A stretch of DNA of 64,000 nucleotides from the NCBI RefSeq assembly GCF_013149275.1, contig NZ_JABGNA010000008.1, forward strand, positions 303,034-367,033. The letters are read 5' to 3'. A model generated the notes under the pieces. It searched no databases and had not been told where the DNA came from. It worked only from the letters and a program-made list of their open reading frames with translations. Below, one piece after another: positions 23,590 to 32,227 of the stretch. A program made the position numbers and the translations under genes. Origin of the DNA: Mucilaginibacter sp. SG564 (lineage in GTDB: Bacteria; Bacteroidota; Bacteroidia; Sphingobacteriales; Sphingobacteriaceae). Each line of letters begins with the position of its first letter. The first letter of the stretch is position 1.

Positions 23590-24639
23590 TTAGATGATCA
23601 GCATGGCATCGCCATAGCTGTAAAAACGATATTTTTCTTTAACGGCAACTTCGTAAGCGTTCATTACATACTCATAACCGCCAAATGCAGACACCATCAT
23701 CAATAAAGTCGACTCCGGTGTGTGGAAGTTGGTGATCATGCTGTTAGCGATGCTGAAATCATACGGCGGGAAAATGAATTTGCTTGTCCAGTCGTTAGCA
23801 GCTTTCAGTGTTTTGCCAGCAGATACTGCCGATTCAATGGCGCGCATAGAAGTAGTACCTACGGCACAAATGCGTTTTTTACGCTCGATACCACGGTTTA
23901 CGATATCAGCTTGTTTTTGCTCGATGATGAATTGCTCAGAATCCATTTTGTGCTTGGTCAGGTCCTCTACCTCAACCGGGCGGAAGGTTCCTAAACCCAC
24001 ATGCAGGGTAACTTCGGCAAAATCAACACCTTTTAATTCCAGGCGTTTCATAAGCTCGCGGCTAAAGTGCAGACCGGCAGTGGGGGCGGCAACAGCGCCT
24101 TCGTGTTTAGCGAAAATGGTTTGGTAACGCTCTTTATCTTCGGCTGTAGCTTTACGTTTGATGTATTTTGGCAGCGGTGTTTCGCCCAGGATTTCCACAT
24201 TTCTGCGGAATTCCTCGTCGGTACCATCGAATAAGAAACGGATGGTACGGCCACGTGAAGTGGTGTTGTCCACAACTTCGGCAATCAGCAAATCGTCGTC
24301 ACCAAAATATAATTTGTTACCTACGCGTATTTTACGGGCCGGATCAACCAGTACATCCCATAAACGCAGTTCTTTATTGAGTTCGCGTAATAAAAATACT
24401 TCAATAGTAGCGCCTGTTTTTTCTTTATTACCATACAAACGTGCAGGAAATACCTTGGTGTTATTCAGGATCATTACATCCTGGTCATCAAAATAATCAA
24501 GTACATCTTTAAATATTTTATGCTCAATTTTTCCTGAATCTTTGTGTAAAACCATTAAACGGGCTTCGTCGCGGGTGGCAGATGGATTGTGTGCTACTAA
24601 TGATTCTGGTAAATTGAATTTGAATTGAGATAATTTCAT
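23590..24639 (-). CDS. queA: tRNA preQ1(34) S-adenosylmethionine ribosyltransferase-isomerase
   Basis: Makes epoxyqueuosine in tRNA wobble positions by moving the ribosyl part of SAM to the 7-deazaguanine base. At 349 residues it has family length. The motifs are FNLPESLVAHNP, FPARLYGNKEKTGATIEVFLLREL, PTAGLHFS and TTSMRAIESA, with the PPYDF and NFHTPESTLLM stretches near the C-terminus that complete the active site. It is a single gene on the minus strand, with a TACATTTG -7 box upstream and a strong terminator downstream. Confidence 0.97.
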   Translation of the reverse strand: MKLSQFKFNLPESLVAHNPSATRDEARLMVLHKDSGKIEHKIFKDVLDYFDDQDVMILNNTKVFPARLYGNKEKTGATIEVFLLRELNKELRLWDVLVDPARKIRVGNKLYFGDDDLLIAEVVDNTTSRGRTIRFLFDGTDEEFRRNVEILGETPLPKYIKRKATAEDKERYQTIFAKHEGAVAAPTAGLHFSRELMKRLELKGVDFAEVTLHVGLGTFRPVEVEDLTKHKMDSEQFIIEQKQADIVNRGIERKKRICAVGTTSMRAIESAVSAGKTLKAANDWTSKFIFPPYDFSIANSMITNFHTPESTLLMMVSAFGGYEYVMNAYEVAVKEKYRFYSYGDAMLII

Positions 24640-24665
24640 GCTTGTATTTATGAATTTTCAGGGCG

Positions 24666-24673
24666 CAAATGTA
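24666..24673 (-). promoter_or_regulatory. -7 promoter box of queA
   Basis: Minus-strand TACATTTG, 26 bases upstream of the queA ATG. A -33 partner is not clear. The remaining gap to the divergent permease gene (24674-24887) shows nothing else recognisable. Confidence 0.55.
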
Positions 24674-24887
24674 TTAATTTTTTTTGTTAGTTTCACGGAT
24701 TTTTTTATGAACAAGATGGCTGGCATATTATTCAGTTTATATATAAAAAGAATGTAACTTAACAGCTGTAATATCGTCTAAAAAACTAAATATTCCATGC
24801 GGACATATTTTACAAAAATATGATACAGCCTGTAGGTTGTAAGCCCGTGTAACAGAATGATTAACCATCGAGATCAAAATAAGTTGT

Positions 24888-26135
24888 ATGCTATTTTTAA
24901 AACTTTTCAGAGAAAGCTTTTTGTTTGCTTATGATGCGCTAAGACAAAATAAACTGCGCACCATGCTTTCCCTGCTTGGGGTAACCATAGGCATATTTAC
25001 TATAATAGCGGTTTTTTCGGCGGTAGATACCCTGCGCAATAACCTGCAAAAGAGTGTCGACAAGTTGGGTAACAATAGTATCTATGTCCAAAAATGGCCA
25101 TGGGTTGGCGGCAGCGATTTTCCCTGGTGGAAATATTTACAACGCCCGGTACCCAAACTGCGCAATTTTGAGGAGTTACAGCGCCGCAGCCAAACCGCCG
25201 AAGCCTTATCATACGAGATATCTATAGATAACCGCACCATTAAATATAAAAGCAATACCGTTGAAGGTGCTCAGATAGATGCCGCTTCAAAGGATCATGA
25301 TAAAACCTGGAACTTTGATTTTGCAAGCGGCAGGTATTTTACCGAAATGGAATCCAGAACAGGTGCCCCTGTTGTTAATATCGGCTTTGATATAGCCGAA
25401 AGTTTGTTTCCGGCGGGAGATGCCGTAGGTAAACAGATTAAAGTAATGAACCGTTACGTTACTGTAGTAGGTGTATTCTCCAAACAAGGGAAAGACATGC
25501 TGGGCATATCTACCGATAAGGAGGTTTTGCTGCCGCTTAATTTTGCGCACAATTTGCTTGATGTGCAAGCCGAAAAATATCAGCCACAGATTATTGTAAG
25601 AGGAAAAAAAGGTATCCCGGTTGACGATGTAGAAAGCGAGCTTCGTGGATTGATGCGCTCTATCATGAGTTTGAGGCCCGGGCAGGAGGATAATTTTTCG
25701 CTTAATCGTACCACTATGCTTACTAATGCGCTGGATAGTTTGTTTAGTGTAGTTAATGTGGCAGGTTTAATTATTGGTGGTTTCTCTGTTTTGGTTGGTG
25801 GTTTTGGTATTGCCAATATCATGTTTGTTTCGGTAAAAGAGCGCACCAATATCATTGGAATTCAAAAATCATTAGGCGCTAAAAATTATTTCATACTACT
25901 TCAATTTTTAATTGAATCTGTTGTGCTTTGCTTATTGGGGGGCTTAATTGGTCTTTTGCTTGTTTATCTTTTAACTTTTGGTGTTAAGGCTGTTTTTGAC
26001 ATTCAAGTAGTACTTGATTTGAAGAATATTATAGTAGGTATTGGTACTTCAGTAACAATAGGTGTATTTTCGGGCATTATTCCAGCGTACTCGGCTTCAC
26101 GGCTCGATCCTGTTGAGGCTATACGCACAAATTAA
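24888..26135 (+). CDS. MacB/FtsX-type ABC transporter permease
   Basis: A 415-residue permease with the MacB layout. One membrane helix near residues 25-45 (LSLLGVTIGIFTIIAVFSAVDTL) is followed by a periplasmic MacB_PCD domain (about 50-265) and an FtsX domain with three helices (about 285-305, 335-360, 375-400). The domain phrase GGFGIANIMFVSVKERTNIIGIQKSLGAK is the FtsX signature. Such permeases work in mechanotransmission rather than as channels. Its ATPase is not adjacent; the LolD-type ATPase at 16643 is a candidate. The DUF3347 lipoprotein gene follows after 7 bases, so the two are probably co-transcribed. Confidence 0.93.
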   Translation: MLFLKLFRESFLFAYDALRQNKLRTMLSLLGVTIGIFTIIAVFSAVDTLRNNLQKSVDKLGNNSIYVQKWPWVGGSDFPWWKYLQRPVPKLRNFEELQRRSQTAEALSYEISIDNRTIKYKSNTVEGAQIDAASKDHDKTWNFDFASGRYFTEMESRTGAPVVNIGFDIAESLFPAGDAVGKQIKVMNRYVTVVGVFSKQGKDMLGISTDKEVLLPLNFAHNLLDVQAEKYQPQIIVRGKKGIPVDDVESELRGLMRSIMSLRPGQEDNFSLNRTTMLTNALDSLFSVVNVAGLIIGGFSVLVGGFGIANIMFVSVKERTNIIGIQKSLGAKNYFILLQFLIESVVLCLLGGLIGLLLVYLLTFGVKAVFDIQVVLDLKNIIVGIGTSVTIGVFSGIIPAYSASRLDPVEAIRTN

Positions 26136-26142
26136 TACTCAT

Positions 26143-26676
26143 ATGAAGACCAATTTTTTTAACTTTGCCTTATTTGCAGGCTTTATGATTAGCGCGGCTG
26201 CCTGTAAACAAGTCAGCAAACCTGCACAAGAAACAGCTATCAAAAAAGATAGTGCTAAAGTTATTGTAGCCAAAGTTGCTGATACATCCAACACCGCCGA
26301 TGTATTTAATAATTATATAGGTCTCAAAAATCAGTTCCTGAGATCGAATATCAAAGGCATTAAAAGTACTGCTGGTATGCTTGAGGATAAACTGGCCGGT
26401 ATTAAAGGTTGTACAGAAACCGCCACGCTTGCTCACCAGATAGCAACCAGCAATGATATCAAGCAACAGCGCGACTTGTTTTTGATATTGAGTAAAGATG
26501 TAATCACCCTCATAAAAGGTTCTAAATTTAAATCGGCTCCCATATACGTTGATTTTTGCCCTATGGCCGATAGTGGTAAAGGCGGCTATTGGCTATCGGT
26601 AAATAAAGCCATCGAAAATCCATACTTCCCCGAGCACATGAAAACCTGCGGACAGGTTAAAGAGCAGATCAATTAA
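26143..26676 (+). CDS. DUF3347 periplasmic lipoprotein
   Basis: A 177-residue exported protein. The ATG at 26143 starts a signal sequence MKTNFFNFALFAGFMISAAAC with a lipobox cysteine. The mature part is a DUF3347 domain: a helical section with FNNYIGLKNQFLRSN, then the conserved tail IYVDFCPMADSGKGGYWLSV, NPYFPEHMKTCGQV. The pair of cysteines and methionines in this tail is found in proteins linked to heavy-metal efflux (CusB-like fusions), so metal binding is plausible. An upstream start at 26062 would overlap the permease by 74 bases and lacks a signal. The gene follows the MacB-type permease by 7 bases. Confidence 0.85.
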   Translation: MKTNFFNFALFAGFMISAAACKQVSKPAQETAIKKDSAKVIVAKVADTSNTADVFNNYIGLKNQFLRSNIKGIKSTAGMLEDKLAGIKGCTETATLAHQIATSNDIKQQRDLFLILSKDVITLIKGSKFKSAPIYVDFCPMADSGKGGYWLSVNKAIENPYFPEHMKTCGQVKEQIN

Positions 26677-26686
26677 ATTTTAGCTT

Positions 26687-26843
26687 TAGTATCAAGTAGC
26701 TAGTATCAAGACAGCTGCAATTCTGTATTCTGGAATTTTAAAAATCTTGATACTAACTTCTTGCTACTAAAATTGAGACCGCTGCAACCCTGCATTCGGA
26801 AATGTCAAAAATCTTGATATTGGATACTTGCTACTTGATACTA
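26687..26843. repeat. Iterated-word inverted repeat (TATCAAGTAG word)
   Basis: Left TAGTATCAAGTAG (26687-26699) and right CTACTTGATACTA (26831-26843) are perfect inverted copies. Between them an approximately 75-base unit (GCTGCAA..CTG.ATTC..GAA.., then AAAAATCTTGATA) is duplicated imperfectly. The word is shared with 5592-5692 and 46988-47111. Confidence 0.7.
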
Positions 26844-26912
26844 ATTAATAGATTTGCACATAAAATTTACAAACAGTAAACGATCTGGGTGGTTATAACA
26901 CACAGATTTAAT

Positions 26913-26920
26913 TACATTTG
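26913..26920 (+). promoter_or_regulatory. -7 promoter box of citrate synthase
   Basis: TACATTTG, 18 bases before the chosen ATG (26939). It also shows that the TTG at 26918 cannot be the start codon, because it overlaps the box. Confidence 0.6.
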
Positions 26921-26938
26921 TTGCAACAATATTTTTCT

Positions 26939-28225
26939 ATGTCGGATACAGCACAACTAAAGATTGGTGATAAAACATTTGAACTCCCGGTAATTGAGGG
27001 TACAGAAGGTGAAAAAGCGATTGATATTTCAAAACTCCGGGATTTGAGCGGTTACGTAACGCTGGACATCGGCTATAAAAATACAGGTGCTACCAAAAGT
27101 GCCATCACTTTTTTAGATGGAGAAAAAGGCATACTAAAATATCGTGGTTACCCAATTGAACAGCTGGCCGAAAACGCCAGTTTCATTGAAGTAGCCTATT
27201 TGCTTATTTATGGTGAATTACCAACTGAGCAGCAGCTTACCGATTTTCAATACCAGATAAGCCGCCATACTTTGGTGCATGAGGATATGAAGAAGTTTTT
27301 TGATGGTTTCCCGTCAAAATCACATCCTATGGGTCAGTTATCATCATTGATTGGCGCCCTGGCTGCTTTCAATCCTGAATCATTAAAACAAGGTCTTACT
27401 ACCGAGGAAGTTAACCTGGAGATCATAAAATTACTGGCTAAAATGAGCACGGTAGTATCATGGATCTACAAAAAATCATTGGGTCACCCGGTTGTATATC
27501 CTCAAAATAAATTTGATTATGTGACCAACTTCCTGTATATGACCTTTGCCGAGCGTACGGAAGATTACAAGGTTGACAGGGTAGTGGTTGATGTAATGAA
27601 CAAACTGTTGATCCTTCATGCCGATCATGAGCAAAACTGTTCGACATCAACCGTACGTATAGTTGGTTCATCGGATGCCAACCTGTACGCATCTATTTCT
27701 GCCGGTATATCTGCCTTATGGGGTCCGCTGCATGGTGGTGCTAACCAGGCGGTTATTGAGATGCTGGAAAAGATCAAAAATGATGGTGGTGACACCGATA
27801 AATGGATAGCCAAAGCCAAAGATAAAAATGATCCGTTCCGTTTGATGGGATTTGGCCACCGTGTATACAAAAACTTCGACCCGCGCGCCAAGATCATTAA
27901 AAAAGCCTGCGATGATATATTAGAGAAGCTGGGCATCAATGACGAGGTACTGGAAATAGCTAAAAAGTTGGAAGAAGTAGCCCTGAAAGACCCATATTTT
28001 GTGGAGCGTAAATTATATCCGAACGTTGACTTTTATTCAGGCATTATCTACCGTGCATTAGGTTTCCCAACAGAAATGTTTACCGTGCTGTTTGCCCTGG
28101 GCCGTTTACCGGGATGGATAGCACAATGGAAAGAAATGAAAGAAAACAAAGAACCAATCGGTCGCCCTCGCCAGATCTACACCGGCGATACTGAGCGGGA
28201 GTACGTTGACGCGAAAAAAAGATAA
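26939..28225 (+). CDS. gltA: Citrate synthase (type II)
   Basis: Condenses acetyl-CoA and oxaloacetate, the entry step of the TCA cycle. The 428-residue protein has the N-terminal extension of the hexameric type II enzymes of Gram-negative bacteria. The catalytic histidines lie in HADHEQNCSTSTVR / GPLHGGANQAV and GFGHRVYKNFDPRAK; the catalytic aspartate follows in VDFYSGI. I chose the ATG at 26939 (MSDTAQLKIG) because the next upstream possible start overlaps the promoter box. It is a single gene with a terminator downstream. Confidence 0.97.
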   Translation: MSDTAQLKIGDKTFELPVIEGTEGEKAIDISKLRDLSGYVTLDIGYKNTGATKSAITFLDGEKGILKYRGYPIEQLAENASFIEVAYLLIYGELPTEQQLTDFQYQISRHTLVHEDMKKFFDGFPSKSHPMGQLSSLIGALAAFNPESLKQGLTTEEVNLEIIKLLAKMSTVVSWIYKKSLGHPVVYPQNKFDYVTNFLYMTFAERTEDYKVDRVVVDVMNKLLILHADHEQNCSTSTVRIVGSSDANLYASISAGISALWGPLHGGANQAVIEMLEKIKNDGGDTDKWIAKAKDKNDPFRLMGFGHRVYKNFDPRAKIIKKACDDILEKLGINDEVLEIAKKLEEVALKDPYFVERKLYPNVDFYSGIIYRALGFPTEMFTVLFALGRLPGWIAQWKEMKENKEPIGRPRQIYTGDTEREYVDAKKR

Positions 28226-28230
28226 ATTTT

Positions 28231-28446
28231 TGGTTCATGGATCATAGTTGATGGTTCATGGTATTCAACTATCAAAAATAGCGATGATTTAATCATCGCT
28301 ATTTTTTTTGCAGGTCATTCGAAGTCTCTGACTTTGAATGAATATGTTTGTAGTTTGCAAGTGAGGGATGACAAATTTGTTCCTGGTTGCCTTCAGACGG
28401 TTATCTATGAACCATCAACTATGATCCATGAACCATCTACCATGAA
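28231..28446. repeat. Long-arm word repeat (GGTTCATGGATCATAGTTGATGG)
   Basis: The left block at 28231-28270 (GGTTCATGG, ATCATAGTTGA, GGTTCATGG) recurs inverted at 28400-28446 (GAACCATCAACTATGATCC, ATGAACC, CATGAAC). The gltA terminator (28276-28310) and about 80 other bases lie between the arms. It fills the gap between gltA and recQ. Confidence 0.7.
28276..28310 (+). terminator. Terminator of citrate synthase gene
   Basis: AAAAATAGCGATGATTTAATCATCGCTATTTTTTTT: a 13-base-pair stem with a tiny loop and an 8-base U-run, 50 bases beyond the gltA stop. Confidence 0.9.
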
Positions 28447-28452
28447 CTAATA

Positions 28453-30348
28453 ATGACCATAGAGGAAATATTAAAACAGTACTGGAATCACGATAGCTTC
28501 CGGCCGATGCAGGCTGAGATCATCAAGTCTGTTTTATTAGGTCGTGATACTTTGGCCCTGTTACCTACTGGCGGTGGTAAATCTGTTTGTTTCCAGGTGC
28601 CTGCATTAGCTAAAGAGGGAATATGCATCGTAATATCGCCTCTGATAGCGCTGATGAAAGATCAGGTAGAAAACCTGAAAGCCAAAGGCATCAACGCCGT
28701 AGCCATTGTATCAGGGATGGGTTTGCGGGAGATAGACTTGGCATTGGATAACTGTATTTACGGTTCAGTTAAGTTCCTGTACCTATCGCCCGAGCGTCTA
28801 CTATCCGAACTGGTGCGCGAGCGGATCAGGTATATGAAAGTAAACCTGATAGCTGTTGACGAAGCGCATTGTATATCACAATGGGGTTATGATTTTCGTC
28901 CGCCGTACCTGCATATTGCCGATCTCCGGGAATTGCATCCCGCAGTACCCGTATTAGCACTTACGGCTACTGCTACGGCCGAAGTAAAGCTCGACATCCA
29001 GGAGAAATTATTATTCAAAGACGCGGTTGTTTACCAGCAAAGCTTTGAACGCCGCAACATTAGTTATGTAGTGCAAAATGCCGAAAATAAGCTGCAAAAG
29101 ATGCTGGATATTGCCCGTGGTGTAAAAGGCAGTGGTATTGTTTATGTACGTAGCCGAAAGGATGCTGCCGATATTGCCAAGTTTTATAACGAAAGTGGCA
29201 TCAAAGCCGACTATTATCATGCCGGCTTATCCATGGATCAACGGGCCGAAAAACAGGAAAGCTGGAAAAATAACCGTACCCGCATCATCGTAGCTACCAA
29301 CGCCTTTGGAATGGGGATTGATAAACCAGATGTGCGCTTTGTGATCCACAAGGATATGCCCGAAAGCCTGGAAGCTTACTACCAGGAAGGTGGCCGTGGG
29401 GGACGTGATGAGCACAAGGCCTATGCTATTTTACTATATACCCACTCCGACAGGCTAAGGCAGGAAAAAATGTTTGTGCTGAATTTTCCCACAGTGGACG
29501 AGATCAAGCATGTGTACCATTGTCTGGCTAACTATTACCAGCTGGCCTATGGGGCAGGCGAGGGTCTGAGCTTTGGTCTTGACCTGGGCGATTTTTGCAG
29601 CCGCTTTAAGCTGGATGCTGTTAAAACACTCAATGCCCTCAAGTTCCTGGAAAAGGATGAATACCTTGCGTTCAACGAGAGTGTGTTTCTGCCCTCGCGT
29701 TTCCGGTTTGAGGTGGTGAATGAGGTGTTGTATAACTTCCAGATACAGAATGCCGGCTGGGATCCTTTTATTAAAACCTTGCTGCGCTCATACGGCGGTT
29801 CGTTTGAAAATTATGTGCGACTAAAAGAGTATGACCTGTCCCGGCGCACTCATCTGAACGTTCAGCAGGTAATCGATGGCCTGATGCAATTACAGAGCTT
29901 TGGACTGATCAGTTATTTACAGCAAACAGATCAGCCGCAGGTCACTTATTTAAAGCCCCGGCAGCAATCCGACCGTCTCTTCATCAACAAGAAATATATT
30001 GAAGAACGCAAGGAAACCTATCGCCAGAAAATGGAGGCGGTTTTTGCCTATGCTACGGCCAAAAAATGCCGCAGCCAAATGCTGCTGGCCTATTTTGATG
30101 AGGCTAACGCCCGTAAATGCGGCGTATGCGACATTTGCCTCGAAGAAAAACGCCAGAAAAACGCCGATGAGATATTTGACAACATCACCCATGAAATTGT
30201 ACAGTTTTTGGGTATAGCCACACCGGATATCGGTACACTGGTGAATACCATTAACGTGGGCACCGAGAAGGAAAAGATGGAAACCATTCGCCTGCTGCTG
30301 GATGCCGGCAAAATAAAAACCGACGGCGAGAAGTATTATCTCTCCTGA
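28453..30348 (+). CDS. recQ: RecQ-family ATP-dependent DNA helicase
   Basis: A 631-residue 3'-5' DNA helicase of superfamily 2, acting in recombination repair. Walker A is TGGGKSV (LLPTGGGKSVCFQ near residue 35), Walker B is DEAHCISQWG, and motif VI is YQEGGRGGRDEHKAYAILL. The RecQ-specific zinc-binding region near residue 535-560 has four cysteines: CRSQMLLAYF, then CGVCDIC. A winged-helix region with coiled helical sections lies between, and the C-terminus has a short helical tail. No HRDC domain is present, as in the shorter RecQ class common in Bacteroidota. The gene has its own long gap upstream. Confidence 0.92.
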   Translation: MTIEEILKQYWNHDSFRPMQAEIIKSVLLGRDTLALLPTGGGKSVCFQVPALAKEGICIVISPLIALMKDQVENLKAKGINAVAIVSGMGLREIDLALDNCIYGSVKFLYLSPERLLSELVRERIRYMKVNLIAVDEAHCISQWGYDFRPPYLHIADLRELHPAVPVLALTATATAEVKLDIQEKLLFKDAVVYQQSFERRNISYVVQNAENKLQKMLDIARGVKGSGIVYVRSRKDAADIAKFYNESGIKADYYHAGLSMDQRAEKQESWKNNRTRIIVATNAFGMGIDKPDVRFVIHKDMPESLEAYYQEGGRGGRDEHKAYAILLYTHSDRLRQEKMFVLNFPTVDEIKHVYHCLANYYQLAYGAGEGLSFGLDLGDFCSRFKLDAVKTLNALKFLEKDEYLAFNESVFLPSRFRFEVVNEVLYNFQIQNAGWDPFIKTLLRSYGGSFENYVRLKEYDLSRRTHLNVQQVIDGLMQLQSFGLISYLQQTDQPQVTYLKPRQQSDRLFINKKYIEERKETYRQKMEAVFAYATAKKCRSQMLLAYFDEANARKCGVCDICLEEKRQKNADEIFDNITHEIVQFLGIATPDIGTLVNTINVGTEKEKMETIRLLLDAGKIKTDGEKYYLS

Positions 30349-30402
30349 AATCCTCCCGTTTTAAATCATGATGCTTGCGTGACAATTGCCTATTGTGTAT
30401 TT

Positions 30403-30418
30403 GAGACTTTTTAGTCTC
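30403..30418. promoter_or_regulatory. TetR operator upstream of its own gene
   Basis: GAGACTTTTTAGTCTC is a perfect palindrome of 6-base arms around TTTT, 25 bases before the TetR ATG. A one-mismatch copy (GCGACTAAATAGTCTC) lies before the neighbouring SDR gene at 31087-31102. Matching sites in front of a regulator and its neighbour are the classic sign of autoregulation plus target control. Confidence 0.65.
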
Positions 30419-30443
30419 TTTTGTATCGTCATTTCACAATATA

Positions 30444-31040
30444 ATGAGCAAAGGAGAAAGAACAAGGCAATTCATCATAGAGCAGGCGGCGCCCATCTTT
30501 AACCAAAAGGGTATAGCGGGTACCACCATTGATGATATATTGGCTGCCACTAAAATGGCCAAAGGTGGGTTGTACCGGCATTTTGAAAGCAAGGACGAAA
30601 TAGCCACGGTGATGGTGGAGTTCCTGCTGGATAAACTTTCGGCTAAAATTGCCGGCGACATGGCCAGGCAGCAAACAGCCCAGGGTAAGTTATTTGCCTA
30701 TATGGATGTCTACCTGCACCCCTTAACCTCTTATATCGATGGCGGCTGCCCGGTGCTAAATTTTGGTGTAGAGGTTGATGATACTAACCCAACCCTTAAA
30801 CAAAACATGAAACAACGGATAGAGAGGCTTCAAAAAACACTAACCGCCATCATTAAACAGGGCATAGCTGATCAAGAACTTGCCGCAGATATTGATGCGG
30901 GAGGTTTTGTGCTGAAAACTTTTGCTGCCCTGGAAGGCGGTATGCTGGTATCCAGAGTAACAGGTAGCGACAAGCACATGAAAAACCTGATTGATATGTT
31001 TAAAGCAGAATTGAAAAGCTATGTATTAACAAAGAAATAA
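30444..31040 (+). CDS. TetR family transcriptional regulator
   Basis: A 198-residue repressor with an N-terminal helix-turn-helix (about 5-60): FIIEQAAPIFNQKGIAGTTIDDILAATKMAKGGLYRHFESKDEI is the TetR consensus. The C-terminal domain is ligand-binding and helical; LEGGMLVSRVTG is typical of the TetR_C group often paired with short-chain dehydrogenases. The ligand cannot be named. Its promoter contains the palindrome GAGACT-TTTT-AGTCTC, and the SDR gene 105 bases downstream has a near copy, so it probably represses both. The two genes point in the same direction. Confidence 0.92.
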   Translation: MSKGERTRQFIIEQAAPIFNQKGIAGTTIDDILAATKMAKGGLYRHFESKDEIATVMVEFLLDKLSAKIAGDMARQQTAQGKLFAYMDVYLHPLTSYIDGGCPVLNFGVEVDDTNPTLKQNMKQRIERLQKTLTAIIKQGIADQELAADIDAGGFVLKTFAALEGGMLVSRVTGSDKHMKNLIDMFKAELKSYVLTKK

Positions 31041-31086
31041 AGAACAGAAGGATCAATAGGTATTGGTCTTTTTTTAGCAATAAAAA

Positions 31087-31102
31087 GCGACTAAATAGTC
31101 TC
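31087..31102. promoter_or_regulatory. TetR operator upstream of the SDR gene
   Basis: GCGACTAAATAGTCTC, one mismatch from the perfect GAGACT-N4-AGTCTC palindrome at 30403-30418. It lies 43 bases before the SDR ATG, over the likely promoter. Confidence 0.6.
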
Positions 31103-31144
31103 AAATATAGATAAATCAACAAACAACATATAATTAAAACGGTC

Positions 31145-31993
31145 ATGAAAACTCAAAAAGTAATATTTGTAACAGGCGCTTCAAAAGGTTTTGGACGCGA
31201 AATTGTAAAAGCGGCATTAGCCAGCGGCGATAAAGTAGTAGGTACCGTACGTAGCAAAGGCCAGGAACTATTTGAATCGCTGGGCAGCAATCCCAATTTA
31301 CTGGTGGTAACTATGGATGTAACCAACGAAGAACAGGTGCAACAGGCTGTAAAACAAGCCATCAATCATTTTGGTAAGATAGATGTACTGATCAATAACG
31401 CCGGCTATGGTATAGTAACCGCCATTGAAGAAGCTACCGATACCGAAGTGAAAAAACAATACGATACCAACGTATTTGGCCTGTTGAATGTAGTTCGCGC
31501 GGTTTTACCTCACCTGCGGGCACAACGTTCCGGCTATATTATTAATATATCCTCTCTGTTTGGCTTTGATGTCATCCCGGGCTGGGCTTTGTATGGTTCA
31601 ACCAAATTCGCGGTTGAAGGTATAACCAAAGGTTTGGCTTTGGAATTGGCTCCACTGGGTATACAGGTAACCGCTGTTGAGCCTGGGCTGTTCAGTACCG
31701 ATTTTCTGAGTGCCGAATCATATGTAGAATCAAAGAACGTTATTGCCGATTATGATAGCACCGTTGGCCCGATGAGGGCTGGTGCAGGCGCGCTTCACGG
31801 TAACCAGCCTGGTGATCCTGCAAAACTGGCTAAAGTAATTGCCGATCTGGTCCATACCGAAAATCCTCCATTGCATTTGCCATTAGGCAGCGATGCTTTC
31901 CAAACCGCTAAAAACAGCCTGGAAAAAACCAGCAAGTTGATTGAGCAATGGCAGGTGGTTTCAACCAGTACAGATCACAGTTATATACAGTAA
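31145..31993 (+). CDS. Short-chain dehydrogenase/reductase
   Basis: A 282-residue SDR of the classical type, an NAD(P)-dependent oxidoreductase. The cofactor motif TGASKGFGREI is at residues 10-20, NNAG follows (INNAGYGIVTAIEE), and the catalytic Ser-Tyr-Lys are ISSLFGF, YGSTKFA. The first basic residue after TGASK (K) suggests NADP preference. The C-terminal PGLFSTDFLS is seen in the SDR group (DUF-like 'oxidoreductase, SDR') that acts on hydrophobic carbonyls or quinones, but the substrate is unknown. Expression is probably set by the upstream TetR protein through the site at 31087-31102. Confidence 0.93.
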   Translation: MKTQKVIFVTGASKGFGREIVKAALASGDKVVGTVRSKGQELFESLGSNPNLLVVTMDVTNEEQVQQAVKQAINHFGKIDVLINNAGYGIVTAIEEATDTEVKKQYDTNVFGLLNVVRAVLPHLRAQRSGYIINISSLFGFDVIPGWALYGSTKFAVEGITKGLALELAPLGIQVTAVEPGLFSTDFLSAESYVESKNVIADYDSTVGPMRAGAGALHGNQPGDPAKLAKVIADLVHTENPPLHLPLGSDAFQTAKNSLEKTSKLIEQWQVVSTSTDHSYIQ

Positions 31994-32033
31994 AACTAAT
32001 CGCGAGAAGTACAATTATTTGGTATGATATAGA

Positions 32034-32060
32034 GGGTCCTGGTAACAGGGCCTTTTTTTG
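32034..32060 (+). terminator. Terminator of the SDR gene
   Basis: AGGGTCCTG, loop GTAA, CAGGGCC, then a T-run of 7. It lies 40 bases beyond the SDR stop. Confidence 0.85.
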
Positions 32061-32078
32061 TTAAAAAATCTTCCGCTT

Positions 32079-32108
32079 TTCACCGACTACATTCTTTGGT
32101 TTACCGAC
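32079..32108 (+). promoter_or_regulatory. LytTR-like direct-repeat site upstream of GIN gene 1
   Basis: TTCACCGAC (32079-32087) and TTTACCGAC (32100-32108) are direct repeats 21 bases apart, start to start. LytTR-domain regulators bind paired repeats of about 9 bases with this spacing. The same pair, with the same spacing and position (about 120 bases before the ATG), precedes GIN gene 2 at 40189-40218. Downstream GCTGTAACGTTTT is conserved too. Confidence 0.5.
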
Positions 32109-32227
32109 AAAATCCCGGCGTACAACTATTACAGGCTATATCGCTGTAACGTTTTTTTAGTGCGATCGTCATATTGGTGTATTTAAAATAACAATATTAA
32201 TCAACTGACAATCAAAATATTAAAATT

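Noticed and set aside
16643..26135. The LolD-type ATPase and MacB-type permease as one transporter operon
   Set aside because: They are 7.5 kb apart with genes on both strands in between; pairing is possible in trans but is not shown.
26062..26142. Longer start for the DUF3347 protein
   Set aside because: It would overlap the upstream permease gene by 74 bases and remove the lipoprotein signal from the N-terminus.
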